From Acinetobacter pseudolwoffii (GTDB lineage: Bacteria > Pseudomonadota > Gammaproteobacteria > Pseudomonadales > Moraxellaceae), in NCBI RefSeq assembly GCF_002803605.1, contig NZ_PHRG01000004.1, positions 1-64,000 of the forward strand: 64,000 bases of DNA. The letters are read 5' to 3'. The notes beneath the pieces are model-generated. The model was not told where the DNA came from, did not search any database, and saw only the letters and a program-made list of their open reading frames with translations. Below are positions 24,290-35,839 of this stretch, in pieces. Position numbers and translations under genes: made by a program. Within the stretch, counting starts at the first letter, position 1; each line of letters opens with the position of its first letter.

Positions 24290-25297
24290 TTAACGGCTAC
24301 GATAGGCGAAACGATCGTCCATACGGAGACTAGCCGGTGGCCAGTTCTCTAAACGCATGCCGAGTTGTAAGCCTTTAGAAGCCAGAACATCTTTGATCTC
24401 AGTAAGCGATTTTTTACCCAAGTTAGGAGTTTTAAGCAACTCAACTTCAGTACGCTGTACAAGATCACCAATGTAGTAAATGTTTTCTGCTTTCAAACAG
24501 TTAGCAGAACGAACAGTTAGCTCTAGATCATCTACTGGGCGAAGCAAGATTGGGTCAACTTCTTCACGCGGCTCTTGAGCCACAGGTGCTTGATCTTTCT
24601 GAAGGTCAACAAAGATTGCAATTTGTTGTTGCAAGATTGTTGCCGCTTTACGGATTGCTTCTTCAGGATCTACAGTACCATTGGTTTCAAGATCAATGAC
24701 CAATTTGTCAAGGTCAGTACGTTGTTCTACACGAGCGTTTTCCACTGTATAAGACACACGTTTGATTGGGCTATAAGAAGCATCTAACTGCAAGCGACCC
24801 ACTGGGCGAGTTTCGCCTTCTGGGAAGCGTGAATCAGAAGTCTCGTAGCCACGACCTTGAGCAACTTTCAGACGCATTTTCAATGAGCCTGAGGCACTTA
24901 AAGTACCGATCAAATGTTCAGGGTTAACCACTTCAACATTATGAGGTAAACGAAGGTCAGCCGCAGTTACGTCGCCTGCACCTTGTTTCTCTAATGTTAA
25001 GTATGCTTCATTTTGATCGAACAGCTTAATCGACAATCCTTTTAGGTTCAGCAAGAGCTCGACGATGTCCTGCTGCAAGCCTTCCAAAGTACTGTACTCG
25101 TGCTCGACCCCTTCAATCTCAACTTCTACCACAGCTGCGCCAGGTAGAGAAGAAAGAAGGATGCGACGTAAAGCATTACCCAGAGTATGACCAAAGCCAC
25201 GCTCTAAAGGTTCTAGAATAACTTTTGCCGAGGTCCCGCTTGCCGCTTCGACCTTGATCGCTTGCGGAGTTAGAAACTCATTTGCAGTACGCGTCAT
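24290..25297 (-). CDS. rpoA: RNA polymerase alpha subunit
   Basis: 335 residues. The N-terminal domain (about 1-235) dimerises and nucleates core assembly ([20 protein letters not shown]). A linker (about 235-250) leads to the C-terminal domain ([20 protein letters not shown]...), which binds UP elements and activators; its [12 protein letters not shown] helix is conserved. Located between rpsD and rplQ as in other Proteobacteria. Confidence 0.98.
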   Translation of the reverse strand: MTRTANEFLTPQAIKVEAASGTSAKVILEPLERGFGHTLGNALRRILLSSLPGAAVVEVEIEGVEHEYSTLEGLQQDIVELLLNLKGLSIKLFDQNEAYLTLEKQGAGDVTAADLRLPHNVEVVNPEHLIGTLSASGSLKMRLKVAQGRGYETSDSRFPEGETRPVGRLQLDASYSPIKRVSYTVENARVEQRTDLDKLVIDLETNGTVDPEEAIRKAATILQQQIAIFVDLQKDQAPVAQEPREEVDPILLRPVDDLELTVRSANCLKAENIYYIGDLVQRTEVELLKTPNLGKKSLTEIKDVLASKGLQLGMRLENWPPASLRMDDRFAYRSR

Positions 25298-25313
25298 ATT
25301 GCTTCCTCAAGGA

Positions 25314-25940
25314 TTATTTAGAATACAATTCTACAATCAAGCTTTCGTTGATTTCAGCAGGTAAATCAGAACGATCCGGTGCAGCTTTGAACGTACCTTC
25401 TAATTTAGAATGGTCGATTTCCATCCAAGAAGGCATGCCACGTTGAGTTGCTAATTCAATTGCGTTTTTGATACGTAATTGTTGTTTAGCGCCTTCGTGA
25501 ACTGCGATCACATCACCCGCTTTAACTTGGATAGACGCAATGTTAACACGACGGCCATTCAAAGTGATGCTGCGGTGAGATACTAACTGACGAGCTTCTG
25601 CGCGAGTAGAACCGAAACCCATACGATAAACAACGTTATCAAGACGGCTTTCAAGTAGCTTCAACAAGTTTTCACCAGTTGCGCCTTTAACACGAGCAGC
25701 TTCTTTGTAGTAGTTACTAAATTGACGCTCTAAAACACCGTACATACGACGTACTTTTTGTTTTTCACGTAATTGTAGTGAGTACTCAGACTGTTTACCG
25801 CCACGAGCTCCACCATGTTGGCCAGGAGCTTTAGCGTGTTTTTTAGTTTTTACATCAAACGGTTTAACGCCTGATTTAAGTTGCAGGTCTGTCCCTTCGC
25901 GGCGAGAGAGTTTGCATTTTGGACCAATATAACGAGCCAT
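25314..25940 (-). CDS. rpsD: 30S ribosomal protein S4
   Basis: 208 residues; primary 16S rRNA binder, and in E. coli the translational repressor of the alpha operon. [16 protein letters not shown] begins it, and the S4 RNA-binding domain (about 98-160, [20 protein letters not shown]) is clear. Two of the zinc-site cysteines of some S4 proteins are absent (only Cys9). The gap to rpoA is 16 bases. Confidence 0.98.
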   Translation of the reverse strand: MARYIGPKCKLSRREGTDLQLKSGVKPFDVKTKKHAKAPGQHGGARGGKQSEYSLQLREKQKVRRMYGVLERQFSNYYKEAARVKGATGENLLKLLESRLDNVVYRMGFGSTRAEARQLVSHRSITLNGRRVNIASIQVKAGDVIAVHEGAKQQLRIKNAIELATQRGMPSWMEIDHSKLEGTFKAAPDRSDLPAEINESLIVELYSK

Positions 25941-25952
25941 GAATGTTTCTCC

Positions 25953-26339
25953 TTACACGCGACGTTTTTTAGGTGGACGGCAACCGTTGTGCGGGATTGG
26001 CGTCACATCGGTAATGCTGTTAATTTTATAACCCACTGCACCTAAAGCACGAACCGCAGATTCACGACCAGGACCAGGACCTTTTACAAGGACGTCCAAG
26101 TTTTTCAAACCGTAGTCTAAAGCAGCTTTACCAGCAACTTCAGCAGCTACCTGAGCAGCGAACGGAGTTGATTTACGTGATCCACGGAAGCCTTGTCCAC
26201 CTGAAGTGGCCCAAGCCAGTGCATTACCTTGACGATCGGTAATAGTCACAATGGTGTTATTAAAAGAAGCGTGAATGTGTGCGACACCTTCAGAGACGGT
26301 ACGAGTGACCTTCTTGCGTGCGCGAGTATCTTTAGCCAT
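25953..26339 (-). CDS. rpsK: 30S ribosomal protein S11
   Basis: 128 residues; forms part of the mRNA exit region of the 30S platform. [20 protein letters not shown] and the C-terminal [12 protein letters not shown] are diagnostic. Second gene of the alpha operon. Confidence 0.98.
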   Translation of the reverse strand: MAKDTRARKKVTRTVSEGVAHIHASFNNTIVTITDRQGNALAWATSGGQGFRGSRKSTPFAAQVAAEVAGKAALDYGLKNLDVLVKGPGPGRESAVRALGAVGYKINSITDVTPIPHNGCRPPKKRRV

Positions 26340-26358
26340 CTTTTAGCTTCCAGAAATC

Positions 26359-26715
26359 TTATTTCTTAATAGGTTTGCGCGGACCTTTACGGGTACGAGC
26401 GTTAGTTTTGGTGCGTTGACCGCGGACAGGCAAGCTGCGACGATGACGAAGACCGCGATAGCAGCCTAAATCCATTAAACGTTTAATGTTCATGGAAATT
26501 TCGCGACGTAAATCACCTTCGGTCGGAACCTTAGCAACTTCTGCACGAATCGCATCAAGCTGAGCGTCATCTAATTCACGGATCTTAGTCGTTGGAGCAA
26601 TACCCGCAGCAGCTAAAATAGCTTTTGAAGTATGGCGACCAATACCAAAGATATACGTTAGAGAGATAACAGCGTGCTTGTTATCCGGAATGTTTACACC
26701 GGCAATACGAGCCAT
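26359..26715 (-). CDS. rpsM: 30S ribosomal protein S13
   Basis: 118 residues; head protein bridging to the 50S subunit. [19 protein letters not shown] at the N-terminus and the basic tail [16 protein letters not shown] reach the tRNA sites. First gene of the alpha group, preceded by a GC-rich hairpin. Confidence 0.98.
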   Translation of the reverse strand: MARIAGVNIPDNKHAVISLTYIFGIGRHTSKAILAAAGIAPTTKIRELDDAQLDAIRAEVAKVPTEGDLRREISMNIKRLMDLGCYRGLRHRRSLPVRGQRTKTNARTRKGPRKPIKK

Positions 26716-26748
26716 TCAATTTTCTCCAAAAAGGCAGTAGATAATCAA

Positions 26749-26775
26749 CCGCCCCACAAAAATCTTGAGGGGCGG
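26749..26775 (-). promoter_or_regulatory. GC-rich hairpin before rpsM (possible S4-response element)
   Basis: Arms CCGCCCC and GGGGCGG (7 bp) around a 13-base loop, 34 bases before the rpsM start. In E. coli, S4 binds a pseudoknot at this place to repress the alpha operon. The analogy here is by position only. A weak TTGATT-18-TATTAT promoter-like pair (26776-26805) lies just upstream. Confidence 0.4.
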
Positions 26776-26820
26776 ATAATAACCCAATTTGCCTACAGAA
26801 ATCAACAGGTCTTAATCAGA

Positions 26821-26937
26821 TTAACCTTGACGCTGCTTATGACGAGGTTCTGCGCTACAAATTACGCGGATAACCCCATTACGACGGATAACTTTACAGC
26901 TACCACAAATTTTCTTAACAGAAGCTTGTACTTTCAT
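26821..26937 (-). CDS. rpmJ: 50S ribosomal protein L36
   Basis: 38 residues. [20 protein letters not shown] is followed by [12 protein letters not shown], with the C-x2-C plus Cys/His set of the zinc-binding (C+) form of L36. Located between secY and rpsM, as in E. coli, 20 bases after secY. Confidence 0.97.
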
Positions 26938-26957
26938 GATGAAACCTCTAAGTGCGC

Positions 26958-28316
26958 TTATCCCTTAGGATGAGCTGTCGTTTTTCTCATTAACGTTTGA
27001 TTATCATACTGGTGCGAGGTGAGGTGTGACTGCAGCTGAGCCATAAAGTCCATCACTACTACCACAACAATCAGCAAAGAAGTACCACCCAAATAGAATG
27101 GAATACCAAATGAACTTTGCAACACCATCGGCATCAAACAAATGACGGTGATGTAAATCGCGCCAATAAATGTCAAACGACTGAGAATATGATCTAAGTA
27201 ACGAGCAGTTTGCTCACCTGGACGTATACCAGGCACATAAGCTCCGCTGCGTTTCAAGTTCTCTGACACTTCTTTAGGACTAAATACCAGTGCTGTATAG
27301 AAGTAACAGAAAAAGATAATTAACGCACCAAAGAGCACCAAATACAACGGCTGACCAGGCGACAATACCAATGCTACATCTTGCAGGCTACGCTGAATAA
27401 ATCCGGCATTCGGATCTGCACTACCCACCCACTGGCCTAAGCTCGCAGGGAACAACAGCAATGAGCTGGCAAAAATTGCCGGAATCACACCCGCCATATT
27501 AATTTTCAATGGCAAATGTGTCTGCTGTGCAGTAAATACACGACGACCTTGTTGTTTTTGAGCATAGTTGACCGGAATACGACGCTGCGCTTTCTCGATA
27601 AACACGATGGCTGCCAAAACACCCAGAGACAACAGACCAAAAATTACCAAGCCAATCAGGCTGGTCTGGCCATTATCTACAGATGACAAAGATTGCATAA
27701 TTAAATTAGGCAATCCGGCAACAATACCCGCGAAGATGATCATGGAAATACCATTCCCCACCCCACGTTCGGTAATCTGCTCACCCAACCACATTAAGAA
27801 CATGGTTCCCGCAACCAATGAGGTTACTGCAGGAATATAAAAAGCCAAACCAGTATTCAGGGTAATCCCCTGACTGATCAAGCCTGCACACATCCCGATT
27901 GCTTGTACAAGCGCCAGAAATAATGTGCCTTGTCGTGTGTATTGATTTATTTTACGCTTGCCTTGCTCGCCTTCTTTTTTCAAAGCTTCCAGCGAAGGAA
28001 CCACTGTCGACATCAGCTGCACGATAATCGATGCAGAAATGTAGGGCATGATCCCAAGAGCAAGAATAGACATTCGTTCTAATGCACCACCGGAAAACAT
28101 GTTAAACAAACCAAGGATAGTACCTTGGTTTGCATTAAACAGGTTTTCTAGGGCCGCATTATTGATGCCCGGTACTGGAATATGCGCTCCTAGCCGAAAC
28201 ACCAACAACGCACCAATGAGAAACATCATTCGACGAATAATTTCACGGTATTTCACATGAAATGGTTGGCCTTTCATCATGTTGACATGACCTGAAGAAC
28301 TAGGAGTCATAGACAC
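26958..28316 (-). CDS. secY: protein translocase subunit SecY
   Basis: The core channel of the Sec translocon; 452 residues with ten membrane helices. The plug and pore-ring region follows [12 protein letters not shown] (about 44-55), and [20 protein letters not shown] lies in the large cytoplasmic loop that contacts SecA and the ribosome. The GTG start at 28316 is favoured because GAGGAG, overlapping the end of rplO, lies 9 bases upstream; ATG 28310 is possible. Translationally linked to rplO, 6 bases away. Confidence 0.97.
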
Positions 28317-28322
28317 TGGGGA

Positions 28323-28763
28323 TTACTCCTCGACTTTGCCGCCAGCAGCTTCAACAGCAGCTTTAGCGCCTTTAGTCAATGCAACACCTTGAACAGTGAA
28401 TGCACGAGTAATTTCACCAGAAAGTACGATACGAGCACGGATCATGTCTTTACGTACAACGTTCGCCGCTTTTAAAGTTTCTAGAGACACGATGTCGCCT
28501 TCAACTTTAGCAAGCTCAGATAAACGTACTTCAGCAGTTTTCAAAGCCAATTGGCTAGTGAAGCCGAATTTAGGCAAACGACGATAAAGTGCTGTTTGAC
28601 CGCCTTCGAAACCTGGACGAGTACCACCGCTCTTACGTGAGTTTTGACCCTTGACACCACGGCCACCGGTCTTACCAACGCCAGAACCGATACCACGGCC
28701 TACACGAAGGTTGTCACGTTTAGCACCTTCTGCAGGTGCAATTGTATTTAAACGCAGAGTCAT
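28323..28763 (-). CDS. rplO: 50S ribosomal protein L15
   Basis: 146 residues; the Gly-rich N-terminal extension ([20 protein letters not shown]) threads into 23S rRNA. Ends with the Ala/Lys-rich [17 protein letters not shown]. Spc group, directly upstream of secY. Confidence 0.97.
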   Translation of the reverse strand: MTLRLNTIAPAEGAKRDNLRVGRGIGSGVGKTGGRGVKGQNSRKSGGTRPGFEGGQTALYRRLPKFGFTSQLALKTAEVRLSELAKVEGDIVSLETLKAANVVRKDMIRARIVLSGEITRAFTVQGVALTKGAKAAVEAAGGKVEE

Positions 28764-28766
28764 GGC

Positions 28767-28943
28767 TTATTCCTCTACACTAACCATATAGTAGACTTGG
28801 TTGATCATACCACGGTTAGAAGGCGTATCTTGCACTTCTACAGTATGACCAATACGACGCAGACCTAAACCTTGCAGGCTCAGCTTATGATTTTTCAAGC
28901 GGTGCGATGCAGATTTAGTCTGGGTAACTTTAATCGTTTTCAT
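28767..28943 (-). CDS. rpmD: 50S ribosomal protein L30
   Basis: 58 residues, [20 protein letters not shown]... with [18 protein letters not shown] in the middle, the classical L30 signature. Located between rpsE and rplO, 3 bases before rplO. Confidence 0.97.
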   Translation of the reverse strand: MKTIKVTQTKSASHRLKNHKLSLQGLGLRRIGHTVEVQDTPSNRGMINQVYYMVSVEE

Positions 28944-28949
28944 GATTGA

Positions 28950-29447
28950 TTACCCTTGAATTTGTTCTACTGAAAGACCACGTTTCGCAGCAACCTTCTC
29001 AGGAGTAGTCATATCACGCAAACCGTTGAAAGTTGCGTTAACTACGTTAGCAGCGTTAGTAGAACCACGGCATTTAGTCAAAACGTTACGTACACCTACA
29101 GCTTCTAAAACTGCACGCATAGCGCCACCAGCAATTACGCCTGTACCTTCAGAGGCAGGCTGCATGAATACGCGACTAGCGCCATGACGTGCATGAATTG
29201 GGTGCTGTAACGTACCATCAACAAGGTCAACAGTAATCATGTTGCGACGAGCAGCTTCAAGTGCTTTAGAGATAGCAGCTGGAACTTCACGTGCTTTACC
29301 ACGACCAAAACCTACGCGACCATTACCATCACCCACAACAGTTAATGCTGTGAAAGAGAAGATACGACCACCCTTAACAACTTTGGCTACACGATCAACG
29401 GCAACCAGCTTTTCAACAAGACCTTCGTTTTGTTCAACTTTAGCCAT
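28950..29447 (-). CDS. rpsE: 30S ribosomal protein S5
   Basis: 165 residues. The N-terminal double-stranded RNA-binding domain ([20 protein letters not shown]) and the C-terminal S5 fold ([20 protein letters not shown]) are both typical. S5 affects decoding fidelity. The gap to rpmD is 6 bases. Confidence 0.98.
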   Translation of the reverse strand: MAKVEQNEGLVEKLVAVDRVAKVVKGGRIFSFTALTVVGDGNGRVGFGRGKAREVPAAISKALEAARRNMITVDLVDGTLQHPIHARHGASRVFMQPASEGTGVIAGGAMRAVLEAVGVRNVLTKCRGSTNAANVVNATFNGLRDMTTPEKVAAKRGLSVEQIQG

Positions 29448-29449
29448 GA

Positions 29450-29800
29450 TTAGAACTCCAAGCCGTTTTCACGAGCAGCATCAGCCAAGGCTTTGATACG
29501 ACCATGATATTTAAAACCAGAACGGTCAAATGCAACTTTAGTAACACCAGCTGCTTTAGCGCGTTCTGCGATTAAAGCACCTACTTTTTGAGCTGCTTCA
29601 ACGTTACCAGTTGTACCTGCACGTAGAGTAGCGTCTAAAGTAGAAGCTTGCGCTAATACTTTGCCACCATCTGCAGAGATAACTTGAGCATAGATGTGAC
29701 GCGGAGTGCGGTTTACACACAAACGAGTCGCACCCAATGCACGGATGTGCAAGCGTGTGCTTTTCGCACGACGCAAACGGGATTGTTTCTTTTCGTTCAT
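29450..29800 (-). CDS. rplR: 50S ribosomal protein L18
   Basis: 116 residues; binds 5S rRNA. The basic N-terminus ([20 protein letters not shown]) and C-terminal [20 protein letters not shown] are diagnostic. Two bases separate it from rpsE. Confidence 0.98.
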   Translation of the reverse strand: MNEKKQSRLRRAKSTRLHIRALGATRLCVNRTPRHIYAQVISADGGKVLAQASTLDATLRAGTTGNVEAAQKVGALIAERAKAAGVTKVAFDRSGFKYHGRIKALADAARENGLEF

Positions 29801-29814
29801 AAGAACCTCGCGCC

Positions 29815-30348
29815 TTATTTCTTCTTAGCTTCTTTACGAAGTACAACTTCGTCAGAATAACGAACACCTTTGCCTTTATACGGCTCTGGTGGACGGTAAC
29901 CACGGATATCTGCAGCAACCTGACCTAAAGCTGCTTTGTCAGCAGATTTAAGTACGATTTCAGTTGCAGTTGGAGTTTCAGCAGTTACACCTGCAGGAAG
30001 TGCATAATCGATCGGGTGAGAGAAACCAAGGTTAAGATGAACAACATCACCTTTAACCGCAGCTTTATAACCAACACCGATAAGCTGTAACTTACGTTCG
30101 AAACCTTCGCTAACACCTTTTACAAGGTTGTTAAGCACAGCGCGAGCAGTACCAGCTTGCATCCAAGCGTCTTTCGACTCTTGTACTGGAGCAATAGCCA
30201 GAGTACCGTCTTCCTGTTTAAGCTCGACCAGCGCATGCAGGTTGAAAGACAATGTACCTTTAGTGCCTTTCACTTCGACCTGCCGGCCGTTCTGAGTAAC
30301 TGTTACACCATTCGGTACAGTTACTGGGGCTTTAGCCACACGAGACAT
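29815..30348 (-). CDS. rplF: 50S ribosomal protein L6
   Basis: 177 residues in two repeated domains near the sarcin-ricin loop. Starts [17 protein letters not shown] and contains the conserved C-terminal [16 protein letters not shown]. Spc group. Confidence 0.98.
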   Translation of the reverse strand: MSRVAKAPVTVPNGVTVTQNGRQVEVKGTKGTLSFNLHALVELKQEDGTLAIAPVQESKDAWMQAGTARAVLNNLVKGVSEGFERKLQLIGVGYKAAVKGDVVHLNLGFSHPIDYALPAGVTAETPTATEIVLKSADKAALGQVAADIRGYRPPEPYKGKGVRYSDEVVLRKEAKKK

Positions 30349-30361
30349 GAGGAATCACCTA

Positions 30362-30757
30362 TTAAGAAACAAAAGCAATAACTTCACCACCAACGCCTGC
30401 AGCACGTGCAGCGCGATCAGTCATGATGCCTTTGCTTGTAGAAACAATTGCAATACCTAAACCTTGCTTAACGCTTGGAAGTGCATCTTTACCGCGATAC
30501 TGACGTAGACCTGGACGGCTTACGCGTTTCACAGTGTCAATCACTGGCTTGCCTTCAAAATATTTTAACGTAATTGTTAAAGTTGGTTTGCCTTCAGCTT
30601 CCGCAACTTCTACGTTAGAAATGTAACCTTCTTGTTGAAGTAAGTTAGCAATTGCAACTTTCAACTTAGAATTAGGCATAGAAACAGTTTGTTTCTTCGC
30701 CATTTGTGCGTTACGAACACGTGTTAGCATGTCGGCAACGGTATCTTGCATACTCAT
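30362..30757 (-). CDS. rpsH: 30S ribosomal protein S8
   Basis: 131 residues; primary 16S rRNA binder and, in E. coli, the spc operon autoregulator. [20 protein letters not shown] and the C-terminal [20 protein letters not shown] are typical. ATG at position 3 is an alternative start. Confidence 0.98.
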   Translation of the reverse strand: MSMQDTVADMLTRVRNAQMAKKQTVSMPNSKLKVAIANLLQQEGYISNVEVAEAEGKPTLTITLKYFEGKPVIDTVKRVSRPGLRQYRGKDALPSVKQGLGIAIVSTSKGIMTDRAARAAGVGGEVIAFVS

Positions 30758-30769
30758 TTATAGTGCTCC

Positions 30770-31075
30770 TTACCAGCTTGCCTTAACAACGCCAGGTACA
30801 TCACCTTGCATTACTGTTTCACGTAATTTGTTACGGCTTAAGCCGAACTTACGGAAATAGCCATGCGGACGACCAGTTAAACCACAACGGTTACGTAGAC
30901 GTACTGGAGATGCATTACGTGGTAATGCTTGCAATTTCATCATCGCTTCGAAACGTTCTTCGTCTGATGCATTTACGTTTGCAATAACAGCTTTTAATTC
31001 AGCACGTTTTGCAGCGTATTTAGCAACAGTAGCTTCGCGTTTCAATTCGCGATTAATCATACCTTTCTTAGCCAT
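30770..31075 (-). CDS. rpsN: 30S ribosomal protein S14
   Basis: 101 residues, the zinc-independent long form of S14: no C-x2-C ribbon, and [20 protein letters not shown] is conserved. Located between rplE and rpsH. Confidence 0.98.
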   Translation of the reverse strand: MAKKGMINRELKREATVAKYAAKRAELKAVIANVNASDEERFEAMMKLQALPRNASPVRLRNRCGLTGRPHGYFRKFGLSRNKLRETVMQGDVPGVVKASW

Positions 31076-31084
31076 ATCGACCTC

Positions 31085-31621
31085 TTATTTGAACGGGAAG
31101 CCGAATGCACGCATAAGCGCACGGCCTTCGTCATCGGTGCGAGCAGTCGTAGTAATGGTAATGTCCATACCACGAATACGATCAATCTTGTCAAAATCGA
31201 TTTCAGGGAACATGATCTGTTCCTTAAGACCCATTGAGTAGTTACCACGACCGTCGAATGATTTCGCAGAGAAACCACGGAAGTCACGGATACGAGGGAT
31301 CGCAATCGAGATCAAACGGTCTAAGAATTCGTACATACGTTCGCCGCGTAAAGTAACTTTACAACCGATCGGCCAACCATCACGGATTTTAAAACCAGCG
31401 ATTGATTTACGAGCTAACGTAAGTACTGGTTTTTGACCAGCGATAGCTTGCATATCTGAAAGAGCACCATCAAGGAGTTTTTTGTCAGCAGCAGCTGCGC
31501 CAACACCCATGTTGATCGTGATTTTAGTGATGCGAGGAATTTCCATCACATTTTTAACGCCTAAAGTCTCTAATAACTGAGCTTTAAGTTCGTCATTGTA
31601 ACGTGTTTTAAGTCTGGCCAT
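31085..31621 (-). CDS. rplE: 50S ribosomal protein L5
   Basis: 178 residues; binds 5S rRNA and contacts P-site t[23 protein letters not shown] begins it; the conserved [20 protein letters not shown] lies in the middle. Confidence 0.98.
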   Translation of the reverse strand: MARLKTRYNDELKAQLLETLGVKNVMEIPRITKITINMGVGAAAADKKLLDGALSDMQAIAGQKPVLTLARKSIAGFKIRDGWPIGCKVTLRGERMYEFLDRLISIAIPRIRDFRGFSAKSFDGRGNYSMGLKEQIMFPEIDFDKIDRIRGMDITITTTARTDDEGRALMRAFGFPFK

Positions 31622-31637
31622 GGCCTATATCAACCTA

Positions 31638-31955
31638 TTACTTCGCTACCGCCACTGATTCACCATTTGATTTGAATACGCGAGTTTTCACGCCATCAAT
31701 CACTTGGTAACCAACACGGTCAGCCTTTTGGGTTGTAGCATTAAAAACTGCCACGTTTGAAATATGAAGCGAAGCTTCCTGAGTTACAACGCTACCTTCA
31801 GCGCCTGTAGCACGGTTCGGCTTTTGGTGCTTCTTCACCAAGTTAAGGCCTTCAACCTTAACACGGTCATTAGAAACAGACAGAACAGTACCCTGTTTGC
31901 CTTTTTCTTTACCTGCGATCACAATTACTTGATCGCCTTTTTTAATCTTAGCCAT
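31638..31955 (-). CDS. rplX: 50S ribosomal protein L24
   Basis: 105 residues with an N-terminal KOW motif (KKGDQVIVIAGKEKGKQGTV); an assembly initiator binding 23S domain I. Confidence 0.98.
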   Translation of the reverse strand: MAKIKKGDQVIVIAGKEKGKQGTVLSVSNDRVKVEGLNLVKKHQKPNRATGAEGSVVTQEASLHISNVAVFNATTQKADRVGYQVIDGVKTRVFKSNGESVAVAK

Positions 31956-31964
31956 GATCGCCTC

Positions 31965-32333
31965 TTATAGAACTTCAGGAGCCAATGAAATAATTTTCAT
32001 GAACTGTTCAGTACGAAGTTCACGAGTCACTGGTCCGAAAATACGAGTTGCAATCGGCGCTTTGTTGGTGTTCAAAATAACAGCAGCGTTATCGTCGAAA
32101 CGAATCACTGAACCGTCTGCACGACGGATACCGAATTTTGTACGAACCACAACTGCATTCATCACGTCACCTTTTTTAACACGTGCGCGTGGAATTGCTT
32201 CTTTTACAGTAACTTTAATAATGTCGCCAACAGAAGCATAACGACGATGCGAGCCACCAAGTACTTTAATACATTGTACGCGGCGTGCACCACTGTTGTC
32301 TGCTACGTCGAGCATAGTTTCGGTCTGAATCAT
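31965..32333 (-). CDS. rplN: 50S ribosomal protein L14
   Basis: 122 residues. [20 protein letters not shown] and the C-terminal [14 protein letters not shown] are diagnostic. First gene of the spc group; a 91-base gap with a hairpin separates it from rpsQ. Confidence 0.98.
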   Translation of the reverse strand: MIQTETMLDVADNSGARRVQCIKVLGGSHRRYASVGDIIKVTVKEAIPRARVKKGDVMNAVVVRTKFGIRRADGSVIRFDDNAAVILNTNKAPIATRIFGPVTRELRTEQFMKIISLAPEVL

Positions 32334-32359
32334 TGCCCTACTCCAAAACCGAGCAACAC

Positions 32360-32403
32360 CGGTCGAAATTTCGAAAGGCTCAAAGAGTACTCGAAATTGA
32401 CCG
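32360..32403 (-). promoter_or_regulatory. hairpin at the S10/spc boundary
   Basis: Imperfect inverted repeat (CGGTCAATTTCGA on the minus strand pairing with the later TCGAAATTTCGACCG, two bases bulged), the only sizeable gap inside the S10-spc block. There is no T-run, so full termination is unlikely; it may protect or process the mRNA or tune read-through. Confidence 0.5.
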
Positions 32404-32424
32404 ATGATGCAACAAGAACGTTAA

Positions 32425-32682
32425 TTACTCAGCAGCTGCTTCAACAACTTCAACTAGAGTCCAAGACTTAGTTTTAGAAATTGGGCGGCTTTCTTTAATG
32501 GTTACAACATCACCAGCTTTCGCTGTGTTGTTCTCATCATGAGCATGTAATTTTGTTGAACGGCGGATTAATTTGCCATACAACGGGTGTTGAACTTGGC
32601 GTTCAATAAGAACAACGATAGATTTATCCATCTTGTCGCTTACAACTTTGCCAGTTAACGTGCGGACTGTTTTATCACTCAT
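32425..32682 (-). CDS. rpsQ: 30S ribosomal protein S17
   Basis: 85 residues, an OB-fold 16S rRNA binder: [20 protein letters not shown] and [20 protein letters not shown]. Its ATG overlaps the rpmC stop by 4 bases. Last gene of the S10 group. Confidence 0.98.
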   Translation of the reverse strand: MSDKTVRTLTGKVVSDKMDKSIVVLIERQVQHPLYGKLIRRSTKLHAHDENNTAKAGDVVTIKESRPISKTKSWTLVEVVEAAAE

Positions 32683-32876
32683 TGTCCGTTCCCCTGTTTT
32701 TCGGTAAGGAGGGTCTTAATACGAGCAATAGTCTGACGAGTAAGTGCAACTTCATGCGATTTACCCAATTGACCAGTTGCTTTCGCCATACGAAGACGGA
32801 ATTGGTTAAGCTGTTGCTCATCAAGCAAAGCTGTCAACTCTTCTACCGACTTTTCACGTAGATCTTTAGTTTTCAT
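32679..32876 (-). CDS. rpmC: 50S ribosomal protein L29
   Basis: 65 residues, two helices at the exit tunnel near the SRP and trigger factor site. [20 protein letters not shown] starts it. Overlaps rplP by one base and rpsQ by four. Confidence 0.97.
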   Translation of the reverse strand: MKTKDLREKSVEELTALLDEQQLNQFRLRMAKATGQLGKSHEVALTRQTIARIKTLLTEKQGNGQ

Positions 32877-33289
32877 TACATTACCGTCCGAGTCACGATA
32901 GCGGTTTTAAACGGAAGCTTAGCTGCTGCAAGCGTAAACGCTTCGCGAGCCAATTCTTCGTTAACACCATCAATTTCGTACAAGACTTTACCTGGTTTGA
33001 TTTGGCAAACCCAATATTCCACAGAACCTTTACCTTTACCCATACGCACTTCAAGAGGCTTAGAAGTAATCGGCTTGTCCGGGAATACACGGATAAAGAT
33101 CTTACCACCACGCTTAATACGACGGCTAATTGTACGACGCGCTGCTTCAATTTGACGCGCAGTCATTTGACCACGTTCAACTGATTTAAGTGCAATAGTA
33201 CCGAAAGATACTGTGCTACCGCGGTGTGCTAGACCAGTGTTACGGCCTTTCTGCACTTTACGGAATTTAGTACGCTTAGGTTGCAACAT
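32876..33289 (-). CDS. rplP: 50S ribosomal protein L16
   Basis: 137 residues. [20 protein letters not shown] and [16 protein letters not shown] motif (here [20 protein letters not shown]) are diagnostic. It shapes the A-site and helps organise the peptidyl-transferase centre. Confidence 0.98.
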   Translation of the reverse strand: MLQPKRTKFRKVQKGRNTGLAHRGSTVSFGTIALKSVERGQMTARQIEAARRTISRRIKRGGKIFIRVFPDKPITSKPLEVRMGKGKGSVEYWVCQIKPGKVLYEIDGVNEELAREAFTLAAAKLPFKTAIVTRTVM

Positions 33290-33292
33290 GGA

Positions 33293-34045
33293 TTATTCTC
33301 CTTTTTCAGCAGAACGATCATTGCGACGACCACGACGCTCTTGACCTTCACCACGACCACGACCGCGTTTAGCTGGACGTTCTTCTGCTGGAGCTGGGTT
33401 CATGACTTGTTTCATGCCGCCCAAGATCTCACCACGGAAGATCCAAACTTTAACACCGATCGTACCGTAAGTAGTCTCAGCACGCATAGTCGCATAGTCG
33501 ATATCTGCACGAAGCGTATGTAGAGGTACACGACCTTCACGATACCACTCAGTACGAGCAATCTCAGCACCACCTAAACGGCCTGAAACTTCTACTTTGA
33601 TACCTTTAGCACCAGCACGCATTGTGTTTTGTACTGCACGCTTCATAGCACGACGGAACATTACACGTTTTTCCAATTGAGAAGCGATTGCTTCAGCAAC
33701 TAGACGCGCGTCTAAGTCTGGACGATCAATTTCATTGATACTTACTTGCGCAGGAACACCCATGATAGATGTTAATTCGCGTTGTAGTTTCTCAATATCT
33801 TCGCCTTTTTTACCGATTACGATACCAGGACGAGCAGTGCTAATCGTTACTTTAGCAGCGCCTGTAGGACGTTCGATAAGAATGTTGCTGATCATCGCGT
33901 TTTTAAGTTTTTTGATTAAAAACTCACGAACTTGAAGATCTTTAAGCAAGTATTCAGCGTATTGTTTCGGATTCGCATACCAGTTAGCGTTATGACGTTT
34001 CACAACACCTAGGCGGATACCGATTGGATGAACCTTCTGACCCAT
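33293..34045 (-). CDS. rpsC: 30S ribosomal protein S3
   Basis: 250 residues, somewhat longer than E. coli S3 (233) owing to an Arg/Gly/Glu-rich C-terminal tail ([20 protein letters not shown]). The KH domain (about 40-107) includes [15 protein letters not shown]3 contributes to the mRNA entry tunnel and its helicase activity. Confidence 0.98.
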   Translation of the reverse strand: MGQKVHPIGIRLGVVKRHNANWYANPKQYAEYLLKDLQVREFLIKKLKNAMISNILIERPTGAAKVTISTARPGIVIGKKGEDIEKLQRELTSIMGVPAQVSINEIDRPDLDARLVAEAIASQLEKRVMFRRAMKRAVQNTMRAGAKGIKVEVSGRLGGAEIARTEWYREGRVPLHTLRADIDYATMRAETTYGTIGVKVWIFRGEILGGMKQVMNPAPAEERPAKRGRGRGEGQERRGRRNDRSAEKGE

Positions 34046-34046
34046 A

Positions 34047-34379
34047 TCAAACCCCTACCTTAACGGTGATGTGACAAGTACGCTTAGTAATACGATCTGC
34101 ACGGCCTTTAGCACGTGGCATAATACGTTTCAGGCTCATGCCTTCATCAACGTAGATCGTAGAAACTTTAAGGTCGTCTACATCTAAACTGTTATTGTGT
34201 TCAGCGTTTGCAATCGCAGATTCCAACGCTTTCTTAACTAGAACTGCAGCTTTTTTGTTGCTGAAGTTAAGGATGTTAAGCGCGTGCGCAACAGATTTGC
34301 CGCGGATAAGATCTGCAACCAAACGAGCTTTTTGTGCCGAGATAGCGGCACCGCGTAATTTAGCAGTTACTTCCATCAT
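34047..34379 (-). CDS. rplV: 50S ribosomal protein L22
   Basis: 110 residues with the ATG at 34379 ([20 protein letters not shown]), matching the family N-terminus; the frame is open 3 codons further. The tunnel hairpin ([19 protein letters not shown]) is where macrolide-resistance changes occur in other species. Confidence 0.97.
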
Positions 34380-34387
34380 AGCACCCA

Positions 34388-34663
34388 TTAACGTTTAGAT
34401 TTCTTGTCAACACCGTGACCGCGATAGGTACGAGTTGGTGCAAATTCACCAAGCTTGTGACCAACCATGTGTTCAGAAACGATCACAGGAACGTGGTTAC
34501 GGCCATTGTGTACAGAAATTGTTAAACCAACAAAATCCGGTAGGATCATCGAACGACGCGACCAAGTTTTGATCGGCTTACGGTTATTAGCCGCGATAGC
34601 CGCTTCAACCTTAGCGAACAAGTGCGCATCGACGAATGGGCCTTTTTTCAGAGAACGAGGCAT
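34388..34663 (-). CDS. rpsS: 30S ribosomal protein S19
   Basis: 91 residues: [20 protein letters not shown] and [16 protein letters not shown] are diagnostic. Head protein near the A-site finger bridge. Confidence 0.98.
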   Translation of the reverse strand: MPRSLKKGPFVDAHLFAKVEAAIAANNRKPIKTWSRRSMILPDFVGLTISVHNGRNHVPVIVSEHMVGHKLGEFAPTRTYRGHGVDKKSKR

Positions 34664-34682
34664 TGTCAGATTCCTTTACTTG

Positions 34683-35507
34683 TTACTTAACGCGACGGTC
34701 GCGAATGATCATCTTAGTCGTACGCTTATTGGTACGTGTCTTGTACCCTTTAGCTTTTTGACCCCATGGGCTTACAGGTTGAATACCTTTGTTACGCCCT
34801 TCACCACCACCGTGCGGATGGTCAACCGGGTTCATTGCCATACCACGAACGGTAGGACGAACACCACGCCAGCGCGATGCACCAGCTTTACCAAGCGAAC
34901 GAAGGTTGCTTTCCGAGTTAGATACTTCACCTAACACAGCGCGACATTCAACGTGAATTTTACGCATCTCGCCTGAACGTAGACGAACGATAGCGTAAGA
35001 ACCGTCACGACCCAACAGCTGAACTGAAGTACCAGCTGAACGAGCAATCTGCGCGCCTTTACCGATTTTAAGTTCGATGTTGTGAAGAGTAGAACCGATT
35101 GGCATGTTGCGAAGCGGCAAGCAGTTACCTGGACGAATTGGAGCATCGTTACCAGACTGTACTTTATCGCCAGCGCGAAGGCCTTTAGGAGCGATGATAT
35201 AACGACGTTCACCATCAGCATACAATACAAGTGCAATGTGTGCAGTACGGTTAGGATCGTATTCAATACGCTCTACAGTTGCAGGAATACCATCTTTGTT
35301 ACGCTTAAAGTCAACTAGACGGTAGTGCTGCTTATGACCGCCACCAACGTGACGAGTCGTGATGTGACCGTTGTTGTTACGGCCGCCAGTACGTTTTTTA
35401 GCTTCAACCAACGGAGAGTACGGTGCGCCTTTGTGAAGGTGATCATGAACCACTTTCTCTACAAAGCGACGTCCTGGAGACGTTGGCTTACATTTTTGAA
35501 TAGGCAT
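34683..35507 (-). CDS. rplB: 50S ribosomal protein L2
   Basis: 274 residues; needed for subunit association and peptidyl transfer. [15 protein letters not shown] opens it, and the conserved C-terminal [19 protein letters not shown] includes the catalytic-centre histidine. Confidence 0.98.
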   Translation of the reverse strand: MPIQKCKPTSPGRRFVEKVVHDHLHKGAPYSPLVEAKKRTGGRNNNGHITTRHVGGGHKQHYRLVDFKRNKDGIPATVERIEYDPNRTAHIALVLYADGERRYIIAPKGLRAGDKVQSGNDAPIRPGNCLPLRNMPIGSTLHNIELKIGKGAQIARSAGTSVQLLGRDGSYAIVRLRSGEMRKIHVECRAVLGEVSNSESNLRSLGKAGASRWRGVRPTVRGMAMNPVDHPHGGGEGRNKGIQPVSPWGQKAKGYKTRTNKRTTKMIIRDRRVK

Positions 35508-35518
35508 AATTCTCGTCC

Positions 35519-35839
35519 TTATTCCGCTGTGCTTTCAGCGGTATCGCCCAAGTCAGCCATTTCAACATCTTGGCCAGCTTTCAGGGTGACGTATGCTTTT
35601 TTAACATCAGAACGACGTCCTAATGTTTTACCAAAGCGTTTAGACTTACCTTTAGTGATAGTCGTGTTAACTTTAACAACTTCTACACCAAAGAGTTGTT
35701 CCACTGCTTTTTTGATTTCAAGCTTGTTTGCATTGATAGCAACTTTAAACACTTGAACACCAGCAGTTTCACCTAAAACTTGTGCTTTTTCTGAGAATAC
35801 AGGTCCTTGCAGGACTTGATAGATACGTTCGTTGTTCAT
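35519..35839 (-). CDS. rplW: 50S ribosomal protein L23
   Basis: 106 residues; exit-tunnel protein and docking site for trigger factor and [23 protein letters not shown] and [18 protein letters not shown] fit the family. Its ATG overlaps the rplD stop by 4 bases. Confidence 0.97.
   Translation of the reverse strand: MNNERIYQVLQGPVFSEKAQVLGETAGVQVFKVAINANKLEIKKAVEQLFGVEVVKVNTTITKGKSKRFGKTLGRRSDVKKAYVTLKAGQDVEMADLGDTAESTAE

Noticed and set aside
34467..34934. Antisense frame across rpsS/rplB
   Set aside because: Both genes are certain on the minus strand; no separate start signal.
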